Of a stretch of DNA of 35,880 nt, positions 10,890 through 20,987 are shown piece by piece; positions within the stretch are counted from its first letter, which is position 1, and each line of letters opens with the position of its first letter. The notes under the pieces were generated by a model. That model searched no databases. It was not told the DNA's origin and saw nothing but the letters and a program-made list of their open reading frames with translations. A program made the translations under genes and the position numbers. The stretch lies in the NCBI GenBank assembly GCA_023853785.1, contig JAJIRX010001083.1:1-35880 (forward strand). The letters run 5' to 3'. This stretch comes from Psilocybe azurescens. Taxonomy: Eukaryota > Basidiomycota > Agaricomycetes > Agaricales > Agrocybaceae.

Positions 10890-12460
10890 AGGCACGTAAT
10901 TCGTGATCTGGCGCGCATGCTGCTCACGCCCCTGATCCTCACGCCCCTGATAGACCTTGCGACGATTGGCATGCTATTTTTGAGGAGTGAGGCTTCATAT
11001 GTTGCAATGGTGGGGTGTACGTATGTGCCTTTTCTTTTCTCCTTTCATTCCTTCGTTATTTCTATATCTTATGTCGCCCTCCTTTCCTAACCGTTTGATC
11101 TTGAACCCTTGACCGTTCTTCGTCGTCGTCAACTCTCCTGCTGTGCTCCTCGCCCGCGCACATCCTCCTGCAGAGCACGGCCGTCGTCGCATTGGCCGTC
11201 TCGTTTGAGAAGAAGAGCGATTTCGAGTTCAAGGGCGGCAAGAATGATTGGAGATGAGGTTGGCTAACAGTCAGTCTTCTCCTCTTTTTCTTCTATTCCA
11301 TTTCGGACAATCACACTGACACGCACATAGGAGGCGAAGCATAATCCTTTTATACGCTTCACGTGCGTTTTCTTCCTTTCCTCGTAGATCAACACAACAT
11401 GTATGCTAATGCATATGTATTACAGAGCAAAATACCAGCTGTGCGACGCCCTCTGCCAGCGTTTCTGGCGGCACTAGCTCAAGCAATAAGATACTGACAA
11501 CATACCCACGCTCTCCTACCTCGGGCTGCGCGCGATGCTCAAATCGCTTGGGTCCATGCTCACCTTGGCTATTACGTCCTCGGGCTTTTTATCGTTGCGA
11601 AGGAAGTGGCGAGGAAGTGGTCTACGAACATTTTGGGAACGATTGTAGTTGGGGGCTATACTATCACTTGGTGGGTAGTAACGGCCTTTCGATACTCTCG
11701 TTCATCCTTCTCCGATCTGCGCGAGTTCCGACTGGTCTGGATCGGTCCTCCTTTAGCTTTTCCTTCTCTTGTTCTAGTTTTTGGTTTTGTGGCTATCACG
11801 TTAATTCCCTCGACACATATTTTGACACCTTCGGTTTATGTTTTCACTTTTCTTACTGTTATTCTGTCGGTTCGCTCATCTATGGGTATTCAAAGATTGG
11901 CCCTTCCCTTTTCCACGTTGATATTCCGTCTCCTCTTAATATTTGTCCTTGCGACTTGTTCACACCTTTGTAACTACATTTCTTTATATTCTGTAAGATT
12001 TCAGAATGTGCATAAGCACTGACACGTTCTCTCCCCCCTTTGCGAAATGGAACTTAGTGAATCTCAACGCCCAGCCCCGTATCATGGTGCGATCGGCAGC
12101 GGAGAACATGTTGGTGTATGGCCAGCTGCTTCTTGCTATTGTCAGATGCACGGCAGGCGGAATACGTTCTTTTATCTACCTCTCTTTGTTTATGTTAATT
12201 TGAGTCGTTGTCAAATGTTTAGGTGCTCGCATGTTGGTAGTGAGGAGGCTGCTCGATTGAACTGTTTGTCAATATGACGAGCACCGACACGAACGACTTG
12301 CTATATCTGCGGAAACGAAAGTTCCTCCAGCCCTCCGCCCCAAAATCGTCCCTGACACAACAGATGACAATGGCTATTCTTTAATTTTTAGACAGGCGGG
12401 ACAACGATGTGAATGGGCTAATTGAGGTCGAGCCCGCTGGTGATAGCAAATATATGTATT
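10890..12460 (+). pseudogene. Exon-like remnants of an unrecognised membrane protein gene
   Basis: Several plus-strand patches look like exons with splice-like borders. Around 10900-11008 the frame reads RDLARMLLTPLI and IDLATIGMLFLRSEASYVAMVG. After a cag acceptor, 11176-11260 reads TAVVALAVSFEKKSDFEFKG and ends in a stop. Then come EAKHNPFIRFT (about 11330), KYQLCDALCQRFWR (about 11430), and YYVLGLFIVAKEVARKWS with ILGTIVVGGYTITWW (11563-11676). The last patch, WNLVNLNAQPRIMVRSAAEN followed by MLVYGQLL, lies at 12049-12140. Hydrophobic segments suggest a multi-pass membrane protein. Some patches end in stops and exon frames do not join cleanly, so I treat it as a broken gene. I do not recognise the family, and exact borders are uncertain. 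Confidence 0.35.
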
Positions 12461-13276
12461 TCTACTCTATCTATCTATCACTCTTGGAAATTTTATTTAT
12501 GCTCTACTGATGCTCCACCTTGTTCCTCTTCTTAGCATCATTGCTATCACACAGTGTATGCCTCCCTGCAACATCTTCGGCCTGTATCTCCTCTTTCACT
12601 GCACCGTGTCCCCATCCCTGCGACCTGAAAAGAAACTGTAACAGTCAACAATCTAATGAATGGCGCCGATCATGTCTTAGAGATGTAGAACAACTGTCTA
12701 CAATTCCGAGTCCACGACTAGTCTGAGTGCATGATGAGAGTCGGGAGGATTTGCTTCGGGTGGGACGGGGTGCTTTGAGAGGCACAGAGACCAGAGATGC
12801 TGTGGGTGGGGCAGTGATCAATATCGAGAGCAAAGGGCATGAGCAGGTCTGTGAAGACGTTCAAAAAATCAACGTTCAGCAGCAATGGGGTATCTGCTCA
12901 CAATAACGGTCTCATACAAACATCTGGACTGCCCTCCATCAAGACTTACTAAGTTTCTCTCCCTATCGTCAGTTGCTATGTGGTCTCCCATTCTATTCTG
13001 GGGAGCCTTACATTTGGCATGCATCTCGTTCTAACCTCGTCAATGTCGCGCATGTTCTCTCCTCACTTCCATTTAGGCTTGTACGGCATCGGATCTTTGA
13101 ACCCAGATCAGCCTGAATTCCCATCCTTACATAGCCCATTCCAAATCCCCACTTTTCATATTTCGAGATTTGGGCATTTTAGTACCATGGTCTCATCCTA
13201 TACCTACCAAATGCAATAGTTTCGTGTACAGAGACGATCGGCTTAATGTTAATCATTAACGGACGTGGTAAATGCT
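12461..13276. other. No supported gene
   Basis: A plus-strand stretch near 12990-13100 reads GEPYIWHASRSNLVNVAHVL in one frame and looks coding-like, but is cut by stops and not recognised. The rest shows nothing. Confidence 0.35.
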
Positions 13277-15188
13277 GTATGATCATTGTCCTTTTGAGTT
13301 GCTCCTGTATGTCCCCTGTCCACACATGTTCGTACTTAATCGGTATCGAGGGTCCCTTTGATGAAAGTCCATAATCTATTGATCCATACTCCCAACGATT
13401 GATTAGATCAACTGGCCGCTGATACAAATATCCCAGTGTGAGATAGACCTGCATCAAATCGAAAGGACAACCAGATGATAGTTTAGCTCGTCTCATATCT
13501 CCCTGATCAGGTTGCTGCATACACATATCTGATGCAGTCCAATACGAGTGTATGACGGCTGAATGATGATCTCAAATATCATGACTGTATTTCGAGCATG
13601 TATTATTTAATCTGCATTACATATCTTTGAGCTCACCCCGGTCTTGATATGCTGTTCCCATGATCAACTTATTTAAATTAAGACTGTAAGCCGCGCATCA
13701 AATCAATTGCTTGTCCAACGTGGATCCTCCCAACCATATCTAAGAAAAAAACACTCTATTTCCAAAGACAGAGATAATTAACAAGTACAAGATAAAAATA
13801 TTAGACAACAGGGATATATAAAGTATTCAGTGGACGAAGATCCTTAACTCTAAAGCATCTCCAAATGTCTATACCTGACAATCCATTCCCAGTCAACGTC
13901 CAAGAGAACGAAATTAGCGGCAACCTCAATAGTTCAATGCTTTTTAATTTTCTTATCGGTAAATCTCCACTACTGTGAATATCACCAAAGCATACCTACA
14001 TGGATCAGGTATTTACACCATGGTATATGGAGGCACCATGTACCTTTACAGTGGGTTCTTCCATTAACTTGTAAAGAAAATTGTCAATCATGTTGTCCTA
14101 CAGTATCCAAGAAGCCTGCAAACTTGAACCATTGCATTGTTCTGTCAGCCATTTCTGTGCTGTACATACTTTGCTTCCTGGACTTCATCGTGGAATGGTA
14201 TTACCTTGACTGGGAAGTTGTCATTACTGGAGACACACGAGAATCAATATTTTTGGCAACAGTTGGCAACGGCCTTGAATGGGCCTTTGTACTCAGTGGC
14301 TTTCTAGAGAATTTCTTGTTGATTATTTCTGATGGACTACTGGTTGGTCAGTATCATTGATTATTACTTAATTCTCATCAACATCTTGGTAGGTATGGAG
14401 ATGCTACCACGTCTGGGGGAATCATTCTTGGCAATTTCAGCTCCATTAATACTTTTAGTCGCAGAATTTGGTGAGTTCCATGGATGAATGTTCAGCATAA
14501 ATAATTCCAGTAATGACACATTGTTACAGGTCTCTTTGTTGTGACAATGGTTTTAGATGTGAAATTTGGTCCGCTAACCAGTGACGCAAATGCCAATCTA
14601 GGCGATAATATCATAAGTGCTCTGACCCTTGTGTCACTGGGCACCACTATGATTACAACATTTATTATTGGGTACAGAATACATTCTGTTTCCCAAATGC
14701 ATGGTTCACCATCCAGAAAATTATTCAATCACATTGTGACAATGATTATCGAGTCAGCCGCAGTTTACTCACTGGTACTCCTCCTCGAGTCCATCATGAT
14801 ATTTGTTCCGTCAACTGATGTGCCGGGATCTCTCTTGAGTGAAGCACAGTATTACTTGGAGACAATTCTCACTGTTATCTCAGTATGTATCTCGTAGTGT
14901 TGATACAAACAAACTGTGTCTCTAACCTAGAACCAGGGGATGGCACCAACAATTCTGGTTGCCAGAATTGCCACAAACAACAACCCCACAGTTGTATCCT
15001 CCACAATAACTCACATATCTGGCTTACAATTTGGATCACAGCAAGGGAGTGGCAGCAGTGGCAGTGGAAACATCACCAGAGAAAATGTCAACACCTCAGT
15101 TCATACAGACAATGTGGATCCAGCACCGGTGATCAAAGTGATGAGGGAGTCCAGCGCGCATGGCATATTTGGGGAAAAGCAAGTCTGA
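13277..15188. repeat. Segment C, copy 1
   Basis: Homologous to 20988-23074 over its whole length, starting at tatgatcattgt, through about 590 bp of upstream DNA and the whole seven-TM gene. Divergence is much higher than for segment B, so this is an older duplication. This copy holds the intact gene. Confidence 0.85.
13865..15188 (+). CDS. Seven-pass membrane protein of an unnamed Agaricomycete family
   Basis: Model: 13865-13958, 14009-14050, 14104-14346, 14393-14470, 14530-14882 and 14937-15188, in phase, 353 residues, ending EKQV then TGA. I count seven hydrophobic spans: IYTMVYGGTMYLY; HCIVLSAISVLYILCFL; WAFVLSGFLENFLLIIS; LAISAPLILLVAEFG; ALTLVSLGTTMITTFIIGY; IVTMIIESAAVYSLVLLLE; and ILTVISGMAPTILVARIA. 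A polar C-terminal tail rich in Gly, Ser, Asn and Thr follows. Known from memory only as a large, uncharacterised mushroom family; no function is claimed. In the usual form the third-fourth exon join gives DGLLVWRCYHVW. Here a 1-nt deletion after that motif makes that join run out of frame. A donor 4 nt downstream (GTCAGT at 14347) restores the frame and replaces the motif with VGMEMLPRLG. If that donor is not used, the gene is broken. Confidence 0.75.
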
Positions 15189-15397
15189 GGCTGCTCACAC
15201 CCTTATAGTCGTAATTCAGCATCTTTATCCATGTTCATTTCTCCAAATTTTCTTATTTTCTTTGCTTGTATCTATATCTACTGTTTGGAGTTCAGTGTGG
15301 TTAGAGAAATCAACATTTATTTTGACAACACCCAGGCAATAGTCGAGATGTCTAGTACTTATTTCATTTTAACATTTCTTTTCTAGCCTCATATGTA
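15189..15397. other. 3' flank of the seven-TM gene
   Basis: AT-rich and T-rich DNA up to the transposon target site. No gene seen. Confidence 0.5.
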
Positions 15398-15405
15398 ACC
15401 TTTTT
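15398..15405. repeat. Target-site duplication, left (ACCTTTTT)
   Basis: ACCTTTTT lies directly before the left inverted repeat. The same 8 bases occur at 17450-17457, where the first A overlaps the element's last base. The duplication is therefore 8 bp, or 7 bp if that A belongs to the element. Confidence 0.75.
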
Positions 15406-15428
15406 TGGGCAAGAGAAAAGGCCGTGGC
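15406..15428 (+). repeat. Left terminal inverted repeat
   Basis: Begins TGGGCA and ends GGCCGTGGC; pairs with 17427-17450 in inverted orientation. Confidence 0.8.
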
Positions 15429-15482
15429 GTCCGTGCCATGTCTGTGCACCTGTTTCACGGACCTGCACAGACTTGCATGGAC
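15422..15482. repeat. Subterminal motif cluster, left
   Basis: Contains GTCCGTGCC and GTCTGTGC in one orientation, then CACGGAC, GCACAGAC and GCATGGAC in the other, about six units. Same motif family as the internal and right clusters. Confidence 0.75.
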
Positions 15483-15949
15483 CTCATCGAGTGAAGCTTT
15501 TAAATACCTAAACATATGTACTTTCAAGAGACTTACAAATTATACAATAGTAATTATATGGTTACATTCCATTAAAGCTCAGCTGGGAAGGATCAATAAT
15601 GCTTTGAAGCATGTTATCTGAGAAATTTATCTACAATTGCTCCATCAGATAATGCCGGCAATGGAATATTCTGACCACCTTCATGAATGAGTACTAAATG
15701 AGCGCATAAACTGTAGTAGACGAATGAGCACCATCAAATCAACATGAATCTTTCCTTATTGCATAGATAGTTCAGATAAATTAAGTATTACTACATACAA
15801 TATAACAATGGACACATTGGTAACTGCCCTGAATTCGTGATGTCAGACCAATATCACACCCAAGTCACTACTACTAATACCAATATTAGTCAGTCTTAAT
15901 CCTTCCTACTGCCTACCAAAGTATTTTTTTTTAATCAAATTTTGAGCAC

Positions 15950-16150
15950 ATGCACGGACTTACTCACCTTGCACGGACTTGAGCACGGACTGCTAAATTT
16001 TCTGGCACGGCTCAGCACAGACCTGCACAGACCTGCATGGACCTGCATGGACCATACATATGCTGTGTTAAATTAGCACGGATCTGCACAGACACATCAC
16101 AGACCTGCACAGACATGGCACAGAACTACATGGTCATGACACAGACCTTC
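15950..16150 (+). repeat. Internal motif cluster (GCACGGAC family)
   Basis: About 15 loosely spaced units of the form GCA-C/T-G/A-GAC, many joined by CT or TT. Variants are GCACGGAC, GCACAGAC and GCATGGAC. Two adjacent units near 16020-16050 are nearly perfect 10-mers (ctgcacagac, ctgcatggac). Confidence 0.8.
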
Positions 16151-16439
16151 AAATTCATGGAAGAATATTGTATTCCACAGGGTATGGATCTAGTGGCATT
16201 GCCAAGCTAAAAATTGTAATATTGAGTGTTGGCTTGATATGGAACTCGGAATAGGACAATTGACCATACCACACTCAATAGTGTGCCCTCTATAATGACG
16301 CCAACTGCCCATCCGCAGTTATAATTTATGAAGGGCTGATGTCAAGTTCAAGTGAGTATGTTGAACTATATAGATCAATAAGTGTTTACTAATAATTTTA
16401 GCTTGGGAAGTGGACACCTACATAGTGTATTTTGTCTGA

Positions 16440-17175
16440 AAAGACACTCTATCTGATCCATCTTCAGTTCCCTACACTGACGAAGTCAACAAAGCACTAA
16501 AACCCGCAAGAGAAATAATATATCAGCTTCTTTACAACCTCGAGAGAGTTGATTTTGCTGTTGTTCCTGCAAAAGCATGGCTCGAGTCCACCAATCAGGA
16601 TTTTGAAAAGACAATTATTTCATACACCGGTCCTCTTACATTGAAAGAATGCGATGAGATTATCAATTTGTTTGAATGCAAGATCACTTGGAAGGACAAG
16701 TCCCTCAGACGTGATTGGATCTCACTTCTTCCCCTCTCACATGCATACATGGTTTATATAGCATACTGCATTGGCAAAAATCATCTGACAAAGTGAATAA
16801 TTTGAAGGATACAAAGACATTGATCAACAGGGCTTGGGCTGCGAAATACACACCATGCACTATAGGAGATATTGTCAAGAGAGATGTTGATGTCTTTCCC
16901 TTCTTGAGGAAGAGATGTTTGAGAATTCCATTCATGCCGGGTGGCTGGATATGAACAATGGGTTCTTGGCATTGGAAACCATCAGGATAATAACTTGTTC
17001 ACTTTATGTGGCTGACCAAATCTCACTTGTTAGGCCGGAAAGTAATTATGTTGACTTTCCCAAGTCAAAGGCATCCTATTCCAAGACCTATTCCAAAACG
17101 GAGAGTGTAGTATTATGTTTGGTATATTATTCACACATCCTATTGCTATTTAAAACCTGCTGTCAGATATTGTAA
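16440..17175 (+). pseudogene. Unrecognised coding remnant inside the transposon
   Basis: From about 16465 the frame reads PYTDEVNKALKPAREIIYQL and continues through LERVDFAVVPAKAWLES, then TIISYTGPLTLKECDEIINL and SLRRDWISLLPLSHAYM to a stop near 16795. After a shift it resumes as NNLKDTKTLINRAWAAKY, DIVKRDVDVFPFLRK and later SLYVADQISLVRPES. Protein-like composition over about 240 codons with at least two frame breaks indicates a once-functional gene. I recognise neither a transposase DDE triad nor a hAT dimerisation motif. It could be a diverged transposase or a captured host sequence. Confidence 0.45.
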
Positions 17176-17304
17176 TCATGGACATCCATGGCCTGACTTG
17201 TAGGCAAATCACGGCTCATCAAGTTGGGTGTTTTTTGACATTTCCTACACTTCCAAACCAATGGAAACGAGATACAGGCCTTTACATATCCTTCAGCCTA
17301 TGAT

Positions 17305-17437
17305 TGTATGACTACACGGACCATACACGGAAGTCAATATAATCATTACAACATTGCACGGATCTCAAATTACAGTGCACAGACATAGCACCAACATGCA
17401 CGGACGCCACGGACTGCCACGGACATGCCACGGCCTT
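17305..17437. repeat. Subterminal motif cluster, right
   Basis: Units include cacggacc, cacggaag, GCACGGAT, GCACAGAC, GCACGGACG, CCACGGACTG and CCACGGACA, running into the right inverted repeat. Units here keep the CpG more often than the internal cluster. Confidence 0.75.
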
Positions 17438-17450
17438 TTTCCTGTGCCCA
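17427..17450 (-). repeat. Right terminal inverted repeat
   Basis: Reads GCCACGGCCTTTTTCC then TGTGCCCA; inverted match to 15406-15428. Confidence 0.8.
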
Positions 17451-18498
17451 CCTTTTTGCATTCCCAAATGCCAATGAAATCTAGTTCGTAACAGAAAAAA
17501 TTGAAGTAAAGGACCATAACGAGATCACCAACAACTCCTCATGTTAGCTGCCCACAAATTTCCAGGCTTTCATTTTATGTCCTAACCTCCCTTCCTCTCC
17601 CTCCCTGGCTTTTCCCTTGTTAACCATCCATCCATCATGTGCTTCTGCAACCACACTCGTGGGACATCCAGCCGTACTCCAGAATTGGTCCAATCAGAAG
17701 ATAGAGTCCAGCCTGTATCTAAACTGCGGGACTGTAAGAGCACTGTGACAACACCTGTGTTTCCCTATTTGACTAGATTGTGAGGAGATACAACATGGTA
17801 GATATGTTGTGTGTTGTTTTTGAGGTTAACACTTTAGGTGAAAGATATCAATAATCAGACATGAGAGATGTGATGCGGATGATGGTGGAGGAGAAGAAAA
17901 TCTATGTGCACTTACACTGGAAGAGAATATACGGGTTCAGAAAGAATGTACAGGGAGAGAGGAACAGGGTGTTACTGTATGTAAGAGCACTGCAATATGA
18001 TCTGTATTGTCTTGATGCATTGTGATGAGTTTTATTGCAGTTGTGTATGGTGTGGTTATTGAGCTTGGGGAAATGGGTGGGGTGGAGAGATAAGAGTGGT
18101 GGGGCACGGAAGATGGCAGGAAAGAGGAATTATCACACTGGAAGTGAACTCCTCAGTAGCAGGATTAGCAGCAATGTCGAGACACCAGTACTTCCAACTT
18201 CAGAGCACAACATCGATTTAGAGACGGCACAAAAGAAAAGACCACTTACAGCCCCTCAAATGACGCATGATTACATAGCTCCCATATGCAATCCGGGTCC
18301 AGGTTGTTTTTATCCTCTTCCTCTTAGAGGGCCTGTTCATATCTTCTACTTCAGCTTTACCCCTGTACTGTTAGTCTACACACGAGCCAATACGCTCGTC
18401 ATCTTGTACTGCCACGGTGACAGACTTAAGCGCGACATTACTGAGCGAGGATGACGGAATGAAAAGAATTTGAGGTGAACTATGAGAGTTATCGGCAC
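17451..18498 (+). other. Possible gene fragment, unrecognised
   Basis: After a T-rich stretch, 17637 starts a short frame MCFCNHTRGTSSRTPELVQS that ends within 50 codons. A second coding-like patch at 17860-17978 reads MRDVMRMMVEEKKIYVHLHW. It could splice (gtaagagc donor near 17979, attgcag acceptor near 18040) onto an open frame at 18041-18454 that includes GARKMAGKRNYHTGSELLSS. No domain is recognised. The phrase gtaagagcactg occurs twice (about 17728 and 17980), a hint of a small internal duplication. It may be a real small gene or chance. Confidence 0.3.
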
Positions 18499-18688
18499 CG
18501 GTGACTGGTCTGAGAGAACTAGTGGGCTCACCAAGCCCAAATATGAGCAAATTAGCAAAGCAGGGAGGACGCGAAAGGGGAGAGGTAACATCAATATATA
18601 TATTTGCAATCTGGAAGAAGCGGAGGTAGATATTCAAAGGCTGTAGTCAATAGGTAGTTGCTCCGAGAGATGCGGTATTAACGACGAA
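18499..18688. repeat. Segment A, copy 2
   Basis: Matches 827-1010. Homology stops after attaacgacgaa, where copy 1 continues into segment B. Eight bases further lies the short hairpin ccccgaaagggg (18697-18708). Confidence 0.8.
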
Positions 18689-18830
18689 CATTGACTCCCC
18701 GAAAGGGGATAATATTTGGCGACAATATGTGACACGTGACCGATTCAAAAACCGTGCGTGGTCCTTAAGGTCTACTAATATTAAATACAAGCAAAATTAC
18801 TCAACTTACACCTACACCGCACAGTTCCAA

Positions 18831-20497
18831 CCAGAAGAATGAGTGGAATAAATTATGCTCGACAAGTTCCTCCCCCACCTCTGCTTGAAAATGACGCACA
18901 TGATCTGGGATGTGCTCACCCAGATTGATGCCCTCACGCGCGACGCGCCATTGGGGCAACTGGAGTACGGCACGAATGACTCCAGCAAGGGCAAGAAAGT
19001 CATCATCAAGTACTCGGCGCCGAACACAGCCAAGTCGTTCCAGGTTGGGCATCTGAGGAGGACGATCATCGGCGCGTTCCTCGAGAACTTGTATAAGACG
19101 TGTGGACGGGAGGTTGTCTCGATGAATTATTTGGGGGATTGAGGCACAGAGGTGAGCATTTTTAGTTTCCGATCTCATAGCCTGCACATCCGTCCTCGGT
19201 TCTTCTTCGTCATTCTTCACGACATCCACATAAATATCCAATACCCTCGCTGACACTTCCCTCCCTAGTTGGCCTAATCGACACATGCTTCGAAAATGTG
19301 GCTTGCAGCCCAACCTCGACTAAAACGCCATCAAGCACCTCTTCTACATCTACATCACCATCAACAAAGATGCAGCCTCCGACCACACCGTCAATGCATC
19401 CGCCTCTAGCTGGTTCAAACGCATGGAAGACGAAGACGAGGACGCCTTAAAGAATTGACGGGTGTGGCAAGAGATGAGCGTGTGGAAGTATGAGAGGCAG
19501 TATGAGAGGTTGGCGGTAAATTTCGATGTGTATACGGGGAAACAGAGATGGGGAGGGAGGCGATGAGCAGTGAGCTGGAATGTTAGAGAGTATGGGTTTA
19601 ATTTCGAAGTCGCATGGCGCGAAGCTGGTGGAGTTGGAGTGGTGGAAGCTGGGCAAGGCTGTTGTTCGCGAGAACGGTGCGTTTACTTTCTGTTTTACTT
19701 TTTTCTCTCCATGTTCGTTTGTTCGACATTTAATCCTCATTTCATAAAAGACCGAACCTCGATCTACCTATTGCGTGACATCGGCGGCCCAATCGAGCGC
19801 TACGAGGTAAAATGATATTCGTCGTCTTCTCCCAACAACACCTGCACCTGGCACAATTCTTCGAAGTGCTCAAGCTCATAGGCTTCCCCTAGACGTCATC
19901 CCTCGTGCATATCAATTACGGACTGGTGCAGAGTACGAGCACCAGGGTGGGCACGGTGGTGTTCCTGGATGAGGTTATCAGGGAGGCGGGGAATGCGATG
20001 CATGACCAGATGATGAAGAGTGAGGAGAAGTATGAGGTTGTGGTGAATCCGGAGGATACGGCGCTTGAGATTGGGACTATGGAGGTGAAAATCCAGGATA
20101 TGACTGCGACGAGGTGCGTGCACGTGCGCATTGTCCTCCTATCTTTTACTTTCCCTTTTTGTTTGGTGTTAACTCGTTTGGTGCGTGTCATTCAGGATAG
20201 GAAATATACATTAAACCAGGATCGCATGAAATCCGTCGAAGGCGAAACGGGGCCCTACCTGCAATACGCCCACGTGCGACTCACATCCATATCCCGCAAA
20301 AGCCCCACCCTCATCCCTCCCATGTTCCCTCGTTCACACCGCCCACCTCTTTCTACACCCACTCATGCGATATTGCACTGCTCCTAGGCACATACTCCGA
20401 CGTCTAGAAGACTGTGATGAAGACCCAAGACCCGTCAGGTGTGGTGACATTCGCGTTTCGACTAGCGCATACAATTAGTAGTGTGTCGGATGTGGTG
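18831..20497 (+). pseudogene. Arginyl-tRNA synthetase pseudogene
   Basis: The peptide order matches eukaryotic ArgRS, a class I synthetase that charges tRNA-Arg. It reads QLEYGTNDSSKGKKVIIKYS, APNTAKSFQVGHLRRTIIGA, CGREVVSMNYLGD, DAIKHLFYIYITINKDA, KYERQYERLAVNFDVYTGK, SIYLLRDIGGPIERYE, MIFVVFSQQHLHLAQFFEVL, LVHINYGLVQSTSTR, GTVVFLDEVIREAGNAMHDQ, IGTMEVKIQDMTATR and GVVTFAFRLAHTISS. It is dead: stops at 19140-19142, 19890-19892 and 20405-20407 (at least the first two at tryptophan positions), a TGA at about 19457, and several frameshifts in 19280-19680. The HIGH-type signature H-x-G-H reads Q-V-G-H. The far N-terminus and most of the C-terminal anticodon-binding domain are missing. Intron borders are still visible. 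It lies inside the 4.4-kb block that separates segments A and B. Confidence 0.9.
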
Positions 20498-20704
20498 TGC
20501 TTTACACGATTCATCGGGCAGTTCGCTATTCTTGTCTCTTGTCTGGGCTTCTCATCAACGCTCATATGACTGCAGGCTCCAGGCTACATGACATTGTAGT
20601 GCCCCGAAAACGGTCCCATGGTGATCCTCGTCATGATTCTTCACGGTTCACATGTTCACATTGCGAGGGCTGGAAGTCCTACTTCTCTTTCTCTCCCCTT
20701 TTCA

Positions 20705-20935
20705 TCTCCTCTCACTCTCATAGCCCGACATTCGGCGTCGTTAATACCCTCCTGCTCCACCACCGCGCAGATCACGTCCGCGGGCGCATCGGGCGGCTCA
20801 TTTGAGCGACTGGTTAGTCCGACTATTTTTGGAGCTATTGTGTGTTTACGCCTGTTGTTATGTTGGGGAATTTGGGCGAAGTGAGGTTGTGGGAAGAGAA
20901 TGGCGGGGATGGAGGCGTTTTCTGGTTAGAATAGT
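20705..20935 (+). repeat. Segment X, copy 2
   Basis: Homologous to the window's first 250 bases. One frame reads QITSAGASGGSFERLVSPT. It follows the ArgRS remnant by about 200 bases and may be part of a neighbouring gene carried along with it. Family not recognised. Confidence 0.5.
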
Positions 20936-20987
20936 AATGCTCTAGCAATGACAGAGGCATTGAAACCAAGCTAGTCAACAATAAGCA

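Larger units (their letters stand above)
15406..17450. mobile_element. 2.05-kb TIR DNA transposon, hAT-like by target-site length
   Basis: The left end reads TGGGCAAGAGAAAAGG then CCGTGGC (15406-15428). The reverse complement of the right end reads TGGGCACAGGAAAAAGG then CCGTGGC (17427-17450). They match over about 24 bases with two mismatches and one gap. A 7-8 bp direct repeat (CCTTTTT or ACCTTTTT) flanks the element. Just inside both ends, and in one internal cluster, lie many copies of a short motif, GCACGGAC and its variants; subterminal motif arrays of this kind serve as transposase binding sites in hAT and CACTA elements. The 7-8 bp duplication points to hAT, but the internal coding remnant shows no hAT transposase motif that I recognise. 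The element is therefore probably non-autonomous or decayed. Superfamily is an inference. Confidence 0.75.

Noticed and set aside
11115..11200. Third copy of segment X
   Set aside because: Similarity to cgtcgtcgtcaac and gcgcac strings is short and does not extend; it looks like CT-rich intron sequence before an acceptor.
18697..18708. ccccgaaagggg as a terminator or structured RNA
   Set aside because: A single short hairpin with no other conserved structure; kept only as a note on the breakpoint.
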